Assembly: GCF_900103265.1 (NCBI RefSeq)
Contig: NZ_FMWX01000001.1
Coordinates: 372,001 to 436,000 of the forward strand
Source of the DNA: Sphingomonas sp. NFR15
GTDB lineage: Bacteria > Pseudomonadota > Alphaproteobacteria > Sphingomonadales > Sphingomonadaceae
DNA length: 64,000 bases
Reading direction: 5' to 3'
Below, piece after piece: positions 57,991 to 64,000 of the stretch. How positions within the stretch are numbered: position 1 is the stretch's first letter; every line of letters starts with the position of its first letter. The notes below the pieces were generated by a model. The model searched no databases. It worked only from the letters and a program-made list of their open reading frames with translations, and was not told the origin of the DNA. The translations under genes and the position numbers were made by a program.

Positions 57991-58721
57991 GCCCCGACCC
58001 CCGCGAGCATGCGGCGGGTCACGGGATGCGCGGCGCCCGCGAAGATGTCAGCGACGCGGCCGGTCTCGACGACCGTACCGCGATCGAGCACGGCGACGCG
58101 ATCACAGACCGCACGTACGACATCCATTTCGTGCGTGATGAGCAGGATCGTCAGCCCGAGTTCGCGGTTGAGCGCGCGCAGCAGATCGAGTACGCTGCGC
58201 GTCGTTTCGGGATCGAGCGCGCTCGTCGCCTCGTCGCAGAGCAGGATATCGGGATCGGTGGCGAGCGCGCGGGCGATGCCGACGCGCTGCTTCTGCCCGC
58301 CCGAAAGCTGAGCCGGATATTTGCCGGCATGGTCGCCAAGGCCCACCCGATCGAGCAGCGCCGCCGTTTTGGCCGCGCGCTCGGCGCGCGGCACACCGGC
58401 GAGCTTGAGCGGAAAGGCGACATTGTCCGCCACCGTGCGCGACGAGAGCAGGCCGAAATTCTGGAAGATCATGCCGATCCGCCGCCGCAGCGCGCGCAAT
58501 CCCCCCGGCGACAGCGTGGCGAGATCGATGCCCTCGACGGTCACGCGCCCGGCGCTCGGCACCTCCAGCGCGTTGACGAGGCGAATGAGCGTCGATTTGC
58601 CGGCGCCCGACGCGCCGATCACGCCGAACACCTCACCACGCGCCACCTCCAAGGAGACGCCGTCGAGCGCCGCTACGGGCGATCCGGCATAGCGCTTGTG
58701 AACCTGATCGAGCGCGATCAC
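57987..58721 (-). CDS. metN: MetN-type ABC ATPase, lacking the NIL domain
   Basis: The 244-aa ATPase has Walker [10 protein letters not shown], signature LSGGQKQR and Walker B ILLCDEAT with the H-loop LITHEMD. E. coli MetN is about 340 residues because it carries a C-terminal methionine-sensing NIL domain; this protein ends right after the ATPase domain, so feedback by the ligand is absent. The start is GTG 58721, supported by GGGAGG eight bases upstream. The GTG also overlaps the stop of a 38-codon frame (GTGA). Confidence 0.9.
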   Translation of the reverse strand: MIALDQVHKRYAGSPVAALDGVSLEVARGEVFGVIGASGAGKSTLIRLVNALEVPSAGRVTVEGIDLATLSPGGLRALRRRIGMIFQNFGLLSSRTVADNVAFPLKLAGVPRAERAAKTAALLDRVGLGDHAGKYPAQLSGGQKQRVGIARALATDPDILLCDEATSALDPETTRSVLDLLRALNRELGLTILLITHEMDVVRAVCDRVAVLDRGTVVETGRVADIFAGAAHPVTRRMLAGVGA

Positions 58722-58834
58722 GCCAGCGGCCTCCCGCCGAAGGTGAGCGGCGGCGCGCGCCGGACGGAGTGGGGGTGCGGGAAGAGAAGCACGGGCATTA
58801 CACAGCGGCGCAGTAGAGATTGATGCGCGCGCAT
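58718..58834 (-). CDS. Possible 38-residue leader peptide coupled to metN
   Basis: A frame starting ATG 58834 ([18 protein letters not shown]...) ends in TGA that overlaps the metN GTG (GTGA). It is Arg- and Pro-rich with one Cys at position 11. Leader peptides with RR-Cys features precede sulfur-uptake genes in other bacteria, but this sequence match is loose and the ribosome binding site is weak. The frame could also be chance. Confidence 0.3.
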   Translation of the reverse strand: MRAHQSLLRRCVMPVLLFPHPHSVRRAPPLTFGGRPLA

Positions 58835-58983
58835 GCCAGATGGATTTGCCTTACCGCGGCAAAGCATCGCACGTCGCGGCAACGCTTTAACGAATATCAA
58901 CAGCGCTTGAGCAATCCCTGTTCGTGCCGCGCCGGACATGGTTTTACGCCTGCGCCATCATCCTCCCAGCAAGGCGCAGCATC

Positions 58984-60315
58984 ATGGCACGCAAGCTCAA
59001 GCTCGGCTTCATCCTCCACGGCGTCGGCCGCACCTGGAACGACTGGCGGCACCCCGATCGCGACGTGAACGCCAGCACCAGCTTCCCCTTCTACAAACAA
59101 CAGGCGCAGCTTGCCGAGCGTGGCAAGTTCGATTTCGTCTTCGTCGCCGACAGCCTGTCGATCACCGAGAAATCGAGCCCGCACTATCTCAACCGGGTCG
59201 AGCCGATCACGATCCTGTCGGCGCTGGCGGCGGCGACATCGCACATTGGCCTCGTCGGCACGCTGACGGTGAGCTATTCGGAGCCGTTCAACGTCGCCCG
59301 GCAATTCGCCTCGCTCGACCATATCAGCGGCGGCCGTGCCGGCTGGAACGTGGTGACCTCCTGGCTCGGCGACACCGCCGCCAATTTCTCCAAGACCGAA
59401 CACCCCGCGCATGACGTGCGTTACCGGATCGCCGCCGAATATCTCGATGTCGTGCAGGGTCTGTGGGACAGTTGGGAGGATGACGCGCATGTCGGCGACA
59501 AAGAGAGCGGCGTGTTCGTCGATCCCGATAAGCTGCACCGGCTCGACCACAAGGGCGAGTTCTTCCAGGTGCGCGGCCCGCTCAACATCAAGCGCGGGCC
59601 GCAGGGCCAGCCGGTGATCTTCCAGGCGGGCGCCTCCGATGACGGGCGCAATTTCGCGGCCAAACGCGCCGATGCGATCTTCACCCACGCACCGACCTTC
59701 GAGGATGGTCAAAGCTTCTATCGCGATGTCAAAAGCCGCGCGCAGGGGTTCGGCCGCGATCCGGACGATCTGTTCGTGCTGCCCGGCATCTCGGCGATCG
59801 TCGCGGACACCGACGCCGAAGCGGAGGCGCTGTACCGTGGGCTGGCGGCGAGCGAATCGCTCGATACCGGCTTCGGCTATTTGTCGCGCACCTTCAACGA
59901 TCACGACTTCCGCCAGTACGATCTCGACGCACCGTTCCCCGATGTCGCGCACATCGGCAAGAACAGCCAGCAGAGCGGATCGAACCGCATCCTCGCGGAG
60001 GTGCGCGCCGAGAATTTGACCTTGCGGCAGGTGGTCGAGCGGCTCGCGACGCCACGTGGCGCGTTCGTCGGCTCGCCCGAGACCGTCGCCGACACGCTCC
60101 AGACGTGGTTCGAGCAGGGCGCGGCGGATGGGTTCGTGCTGTTCGAGCCGCTGCCCGGGCAACTCGAGGCGTTCGTCGAGAAGGTGGTGCCGATCCTCCA
60201 GGCGCGCGGGCTGTTCCGGGCGGAGTATGAAGGTGAAACCTTCCGCGACAGCCTCGGCCTGCCGGTGCCGGTCAACCGCTACACCGCCGCGCGGGGCGAT
60301 CGCGCCGCCGCCTGA
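58984..60315 (+). CDS. NtaA/SnaA/DszA-family flavin-dependent monooxygenase
   Basis: The 443-aa LLM-type enzyme shows [41 protein letters not shown] and [24 protein letters not shown], which are the hallmarks of the DszA/NtaA/SnaA group. These enzymes use FMNH2 from a separate reductase to attack C-N or C-S bonds (for example dibenzothiophene sulfone, nitrilotriacetate). Next to a MetNIQ importer and a TonB receptor, breakdown of an imported organosulfur compound is the best guess. ATG 58984; AAGG upstream. Confidence 0.88.
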   Translation: MARKLKLGFILHGVGRTWNDWRHPDRDVNASTSFPFYKQQAQLAERGKFDFVFVADSLSITEKSSPHYLNRVEPITILSALAAATSHIGLVGTLTVSYSEPFNVARQFASLDHISGGRAGWNVVTSWLGDTAANFSKTEHPAHDVRYRIAAEYLDVVQGLWDSWEDDAHVGDKESGVFVDPDKLHRLDHKGEFFQVRGPLNIKRGPQGQPVIFQAGASDDGRNFAAKRADAIFTHAPTFEDGQSFYRDVKSRAQGFGRDPDDLFVLPGISAIVADTDAEAEALYRGLAASESLDTGFGYLSRTFNDHDFRQYDLDAPFPDVAHIGKNSQQSGSNRILAEVRAENLTLRQVVERLATPRGAFVGSPETVADTLQTWFEQGAADGFVLFEPLPGQLEAFVEKVVPILQARGLFRAEYEGETFRDSLGLPVPVNRYTAARGDRAAA

Positions 60316-60341
60316 TCTCGATTTCCGAACCCAACCTCAGA

Positions 60342-60366
60342 CCCCGCGTGGCCCGCCCACGCGGGG
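60342..60366 (+). terminator. Rho-independent-like terminator after the monooxygenase gene
   Basis: CCCCGCGTGG (60342-60351) pairs with CCACGCGGGG (60357-60366) around CCCGC, followed by TTATTCGT. The strong stem and short T-rich tail fit a terminator for the monooxygenase transcript, which separates it from the TonB receptor gene. Confidence 0.65.
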
Positions 60367-60507
60367 TTATTCGTATCCGCGTTCGGGCTGCGGCGATGAG
60401 CGAATTCAATAGGCGGCCCACATGAACTCAATTGTGCGGGTTCGATGTTCTCCTACTGTTTGAATGGGAAATCGGCTGAGCAGGCCGGGCCGTAAGGGGA
60501 CATTCGA

Positions 60508-62673
60508 ATGCTACGTTTTGGGGCCAGCACACGATTGCTGTCGCTGACCACGGTTATCGCCGGCCTCGCCGCCGCGCCCGCGTTTGCGGAGGCGCCGCCG
60601 CCCGCCGCCGCCGCAGGAGCCACCACCGACGTGCAGGGCGAGATCGTCGTCACCGCCGAACGCCGCGCGACCGACCTTCAGAAGACCGCGATCGCGATCT
60701 CCGCCTTCACCCCGCAGACGCTGGCCGAGCGCAACATCTCCAACCTGCGCGATCTCGCCGGCCAAATCCCCAATCTGTTCGTCGCGCGCACCTCGATCAG
60801 CCACACCACGCAGACCTTCTCGTTGCGCGGGGTCGGCGAATCCGATCCGATCCAGGAGCCGGTGCTCGCGGTCTATGTCGACGACGTCTACGTGCCGCGA
60901 CAGATCGGCTCGATGAGCGAGTTCGTCGATCTGGAGCGCGTCGAGGTGCTGCGCGGGCCGCAGGGCATGCTCTACGGCCGCAACTCGAGCGCCGGCGCGA
61001 TCCGCATCATCACGCGCGACCCCGACGCGACCTTCCGCGCCTCGGGCGAGATCGGCTACGGCAGCTTCAACGACGTGCAGTTCCACGGCATCGTGAGCGG
61101 GCCGCTGGTCGGCGATACGCTGAGCGCGAGCCTCGCCTATATCCACCGTTCGCGCGACGGCGTGACATGGGATCCGACGCTGGGGCATGACGTCAACCGG
61201 ATCGACCTCGACGCCCTGCGCGGCAAGCTGCATTTCACCGGCATCGCCAATCTCGACGCGCTGCTGACCGTGAACGTCACGCGCGACCGCAGCGATACGC
61301 GGTCTTACATCCCCGTCGTGCAGCCGGGCGCGTTCAGCATCCGGCGGTCGTATTCTGAAGTCGAGCCGCTCCAGCATCTCAATGCGTCGAGCGCGTCGCT
61401 GCGGCTGATCTACACGCTCTCGCCGCAGCTCAGCGTCAAGTCGATCACTGCGTTCAGCGGGTTCGATCTCAACCCGGTCTGGTATGATAATGACGGTCAG
61501 GCCGCGCTGATCCAGAAGAATTTGATCCACTACAACGATCGCTCGGTGAGCCAGGAGGTCCAGCTCAACGGCGATTTCGGCGACATCACCTTCACCGGCG
61601 GGCTGTTCTACCTGCACGAGCGCTTCTTCGTGCAGCGCGACGGTTACAGCCGCACCGGCACCGCCGCGACCGCGCCGATCAGCGCGCTGCGCGCGCACAA
61701 CATCACCGATACCGATGCCTATGCGGTGTTCGGCGAGGGCACGTGGAAAGCGACCGACATCTTCAGCCTGACCGCAGGCTTGCGCGGCACCATCGAGCAC
61801 AAGCACTTCGTGTTCGACAACAAGGTGCTCGATACTGGCGGCGCCATCGTCGCGCAGTCGATCGCGGGCGACGCGGCGAAGACATGGCGCGCGCTGACCC
61901 CGAAGGTGTCGGCCTCGGCGCAGTGGACGCCCGCACTGCTCAGCTATCTCACATGGTCGCGCGGGTTCAAATCGGGCGGGTTCGACAATCGCGCGACGCG
62001 GATCGACCTCGCCACACTGCCCTTCAACCCTGAGAAGGTGACGACCTACGAAGGCGGGCTGAAGGCGACCTTGTTCGGGCGCGCGCTGCGCAGCAATCTC
62101 GCGGTGTTCTACAATGATTACCGCGATTTGCAGGTCTCGTTCTACGATCCCGCCTATGTCGGGTCACGCCGCGGCAACGCCGGCAAGGCGCATAGCTGGG
62201 GCGCCGAGTTGGAGAACGACCTGCACCTGTCGAAGCGGGTCTCCTTGCAGGCGTCGGGCGGCTATCTCAAGGCGATCTACGACGATTACAAAGGGGCGGG
62301 CGGCAAGGGCATCGACGCCGACGGCAACCCGCTGACAAACGCGCCAAAATGGAGTTTTTCGGGCGGCGCGAATTACGATCTGCCCGCCGGCAGGATCGGC
62401 GACGTCAAATTCTCGCTCAACGCGCAATATCAGAGCAGCTTCTACACCAGCGCGCTCGCCCGCCCGCAGGATCGCGTGCCTGGCCAGACCTTCGTCAACG
62501 GCGCGATCACCTGGACGCCACGCGATCCGAGCTTCCAGATCCGGGTCGTGGGCAAGAACATCCTCGGCGCCGATGCGCCGGTGGGAAGTTCGTACACGCC
62601 GTCGACCGGCATTTATTACAAGAACTATGCCGATCCCGCGACGGTGCTGGTATCGTTCAAGGTCTCGCGGTAG
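60508..62673 (+). CDS. TonB-dependent receptor, substrate unknown
   Basis: The 721-aa outer-membrane receptor has a signal peptide (PAFAEA), a TonB-box-like EIVVTAERRATDLQKT, a plug with LAGQIPNLFVARTS and EVLRGPQGMLYGRNSSAGAIRIITRDP, and a 22-strand barrel ending VLVSFKVSR. This plug type is the large Sphingomonad group linked to non-siderophore nutrients. ATG 60508 follows AAGGGGA. A possible promoter TTGTGC-N16-TACTGT lies at 60432-60459. The link to the monooxygenase and metNIQ is by neighbourhood only. Confidence 0.9.
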   Translation: MLRFGASTRLLSLTTVIAGLAAAPAFAEAPPPAAAAGATTDVQGEIVVTAERRATDLQKTAIAISAFTPQTLAERNISNLRDLAGQIPNLFVARTSISHTTQTFSLRGVGESDPIQEPVLAVYVDDVYVPRQIGSMSEFVDLERVEVLRGPQGMLYGRNSSAGAIRIITRDPDATFRASGEIGYGSFNDVQFHGIVSGPLVGDTLSASLAYIHRSRDGVTWDPTLGHDVNRIDLDALRGKLHFTGIANLDALLTVNVTRDRSDTRSYIPVVQPGAFSIRRSYSEVEPLQHLNASSASLRLIYTLSPQLSVKSITAFSGFDLNPVWYDNDGQAALIQKNLIHYNDRSVSQEVQLNGDFGDITFTGGLFYLHERFFVQRDGYSRTGTAATAPISALRAHNITDTDAYAVFGEGTWKATDIFSLTAGLRGTIEHKHFVFDNKVLDTGGAIVAQSIAGDAAKTWRALTPKVSASAQWTPALLSYLTWSRGFKSGGFDNRATRIDLATLPFNPEKVTTYEGGLKATLFGRALRSNLAVFYNDYRDLQVSFYDPAYVGSRRGNAGKAHSWGAELENDLHLSKRVSLQASGGYLKAIYDDYKGAGGKGIDADGNPLTNAPKWSFSGGANYDLPAGRIGDVKFSLNAQYQSSFYTSALARPQDRVPGQTFVNGAITWTPRDPSFQIRVVGKNILGADAPVGSSYTPSTGIYYKNYADPATVLVSFKVSR

Positions 62674-62680
62674 CCTCAGA

Positions 62681-62768
62681 CGTCGCCCCGGCGCAGGCCG
62701 GGGCCGCCGCGTTTCGGGTGAAACGGCCGCCAGATCACGCAACGGCCCCGGCCTGCGCCGGGGCGACG
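62681..62768. repeat. 88-bp palindromic intergenic repeat, copy 2
   Basis: The outer 26 bp on each side are perfect complements (start CGTCGCCCCGGCGCAGGCCG, end CGGCCTGCGCCGGGGCGACG). The inner part of the left arm differs from copy 1 (CCGCGT in place of TTGCGT), while the right arm is identical to copy 1. It lies between the convergent TonB-receptor and ndk genes, 8 nt from each end. Confidence 0.9.
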
Positions 62769-62775
62769 CGGTAGT

Positions 62776-63198
62776 TCAGCCGACGATTTCTTCGGGCTTG
62801 AAGAAGAACGCGATCTCGGTGGCGGCGTTCTCGTCGCTGTCCGAGCCGTGAACCGAGTTCGCCTCGATCGATTCGGCGAGTTCCTTGCGGATCGTGCCGG
62901 GCTCGGCATTGGCGGGGTTGGTCGCGCCCATGATGTCGCGGTTGCGCTGCACGGCGTTCTCGCCCTCGAGCACCTGCACGACGACCGGCCCGGAAATCAT
63001 GAACGTCACCAGATCGTTGAAGAACGGGCGCTCGCGGTGGACGCCGTAGAATTCCTCGGCTTGCTCGCGGCTCATTTGGATGCGCTTGGAGGCGACGACG
63101 CGCAGGCCGGCTTCCTCCAGCATCTTGGTGACGGCGCCGGTCAGGTTGCGGCGGGTGGCGTCGGGCTTGATGATCGAGAAAGTGCGGTTCGCGGCCAT
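62776..63198 (-). CDS. ndk: Nucleoside diphosphate kinase
   Basis: The 140-aa enzyme moves the gamma-phosphate between nucleotides. It shows [14 protein letters not shown], the Arg-rich [10 protein letters not shown] region, [14 protein letters not shown] and NSVHGSDS with the catalytic His. ATG 63198; AGGAG upstream. Downstream of holC on the minus strand. Confidence 0.98.
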   Translation of the reverse strand: MAANRTFSIIKPDATRRNLTGAVTKMLEEAGLRVVASKRIQMSREQAEEFYGVHRERPFFNDLVTFMISGPVVVQVLEGENAVQRNRDIMGATNPANAEPGTIRKELAESIEANSVHGSDSDENAATEIAFFFKPEEIVG

Positions 63199-63310
63199 GA
63201 CCGTGAAGCTCCTGTGTTTGAAAAGCGGGAAGTCGCGGCTCCCTAGTCGGGCGGGGAAAGCGATGCAAGTGCGGCTATCCGCCACAAGATCGGTTCGGGC
63301 CGGGCCAGCC

Positions 63311-63751
63311 TCAGGCGGCCTGTTCCCAGCGGCCGGAGTCGCTTTGCTTCCAGTAACGCCGCTCGACTTCGGCATGGTCGCCGAGCGCGCGCCAGGCGGC
63401 CCGCGCCTCGACGATGCGGTCCTCGTCGAAGAAGTGAAAGGCGCGGTCGAACCCGAGCGCGGCGTCGCGCCATACGCCATCGACCAGCGCTATGTTGCGC
63501 GCGGCGTTGGCGGGGTCTGGCGTTGCGGCGATCAGCACCGGCTGCGCGGCATCGTCGCCCGCGCCGGCCTGTGCATGCGGCAGGAAGCTCTCGGGCGCGT
63601 AGGTCCACAACAGCCGGTCGAGCGTGCCGCGCTGCGCCTCGCTCCCCGAGACGATCAACAGCCGGCCGCCGCTCGCCAGCACCTTCTCCGCGATCTGCGG
63701 AAGCGCGCGGTCGAGCGGGGTGACGGTGAGATGGTAGAAATCGACCTTCAC
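63311..63751 (-). CDS. holC: DNA polymerase III chi subunit
   Basis: The 146-aa protein has the HolC pattern: [23 protein letters not shown], a middle [16 protein letters not shown] and [19 protein letters not shown]. It links the clamp loader to SSB. The start is GTG 63751, eight bases after GGAG. The pepA gene upstream, separated by a palindromic repeat, is a common neighbour. Confidence 0.92.
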   Translation of the reverse strand: MKVDFYHLTVTPLDRALPQIAEKVLASGGRLLIVSGSEAQRGTLDRLLWTYAPESFLPHAQAGAGDDAAQPVLIAATPDPANAARNIALVDGVWRDAALGFDRAFHFFDEDRIVEARAAWRALGDHAEVERRYWKQSDSGRWEQAA

Positions 63752-63759
63752 ATCGGCTC

Positions 63760-63847
63760 CGTCGCCCCGGCGCAGACCGGGGCCGCTACGTGATTACGCA
63801 AACCGGCTGCGCCAAACTGAACGGCCCCGGCCCGCGCCGGGGCGACG
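63760..63847. repeat. 88-bp palindromic intergenic repeat, copy 3
   Basis: The ends match copies 1 and 2 (CGTCGCCCCGGCGCAGACCG ... CGGCCCGCGCCGGGGCGACG) with the same total length of 88 bp, but each arm has substitutions and the centre is different (63786-63818). It fills the gap between the pepA stop and holC start on the minus strand, inside what should be one transcript. Confidence 0.88.
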
Positions 63848-63849
63848 GA

Positions 63850-64000
63850 TCACGCTTCGAAGTTATCTGCCACGAACCGGTCGAGCAGCCGCACGCCGAA
63901 CCCGGTCGCGCCCTTGTCGAAGGTCGCACCGGCCTTGTCGGCCCATACCATGCCCGCGATATCGAGATGCGACCAGCGCACGCCAGCGTCGATATAGCGC
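63850..64000 (-). CDS. pepA: Leucyl aminopeptidase, C-terminal fragment (rest outside window)
   Basis: The last 49 codons and TGA stop (63850-63852) are visible. The peptide [20 protein letters not shown] followed by a [15 protein letters not shown] tail is the conserved C-terminus of PepA (M17 family). The catalytic residues lie outside the window. Confidence 0.9.
   Translation of the reverse strand, partial: RYIDAGVRWSHLDIAGMVWADKAGATFDKGATGFGVRLLDRFVADNFEA

Noticed and set aside
58722..58983. SAM or other sulfur riboswitch upstream of metN
   Set aside because: I found no SAM-I, SAM-II or SAH-type conserved blocks on either strand; only an upstream frame and an Arg-rich GC region.

Overview
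This is a GC-rich stretch of chromosome from an alphaproteobacterium, most likely a member of the Sphingomonadales (Sphingomonas-like). The evidence is the high GC content, two TonB-dependent receptors, a perfect TTAA-N7-TTAA CtrA-type site, an alphaproteobacterial set of housekeeping neighbours (eno-ftsB, dnaX-ybaB, pepA-holC-ndk) and very tight operons joined by ATGA/GTGA overlaps. There is no phage, insertion sequence or CRISPR array, and most of the window looks like ordinary core and lineage-typical genome. Assignment rests on reading the sequence only; no database search was possible.

Layout. 1-3.9 kb: signalling (a TPR hybrid histidine kinase cut by the window edge and an EAL phosphodiesterase), with a CtrA-type site and a 17-codon reading frame upstream. 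4.1-9.6 kb: argE, then an EmrA-EmrB-NodT tripartite drug efflux operon. 9.9-17.9 kb: a flavin monooxygenase and the tamA-tamB outer-membrane assembly pair. 18-19.7 kb: a four-gene operon of small membrane/stress proteins (DUF883, holin-X/YqjE-like, DUF3618-like, unknown). 19.8-25.5 kb: enolase, FtsB, an alpha/beta hydrolase, a DUF885 lipoprotein and an LLM flavin oxidoreductase.

25.5-38.1 kb is a vitamin B12 uptake and salvage island. One cobalamin riboswitch leads an eight-gene operon (DUF1636, cobT, phosphatase, cobS, cobC-type decarboxylase, cbiB, cobQ, cobU); a second leads btuB-cobO; btuF and btuCD lie between them on divergent strands. Corrin-ring genes are absent, so the cell appears to import corrinoids and finish them. 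A methylmalonyl-CoA epimerase gene at 45.3 kb fits a B12-dependent use.

38.2-41.4 kb holds a compact group of a CE4-like deacetylase, a low-molecular-weight phosphatase and an ATP-grasp ligase of unknown substrate, followed by tRNA-Pro(UGG). 41.5-48.5 kb: ybaB-dnaX, sdaA, the epimerase, an exported protein of unknown function and acetyl-CoA synthetase. 48.5-55.1 kb: a glgX-treZ-treY operon converting glycogen to trehalose, preceded by a DUF2934 gene. 55.3-62.7 kb: an amine-oxidase-like flavoprotein, a metNIQ-type ABC importer with a possible coupled leader peptide, a divergent DszA/NtaA-type monooxygenase and a TonB receptor; together these look like a sulfur-compound scavenging unit. 62.7-64 kb: ndk, holC and the end of pepA.

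The most unusual non-coding features are three 88-bp near-perfect palindromes (21.5, 62.7 and 63.8 kb) of one repeat family, the CtrA-type site with its mini-ORF, and a long spaced inverted repeat between the deacetylase and phosphatase genes.
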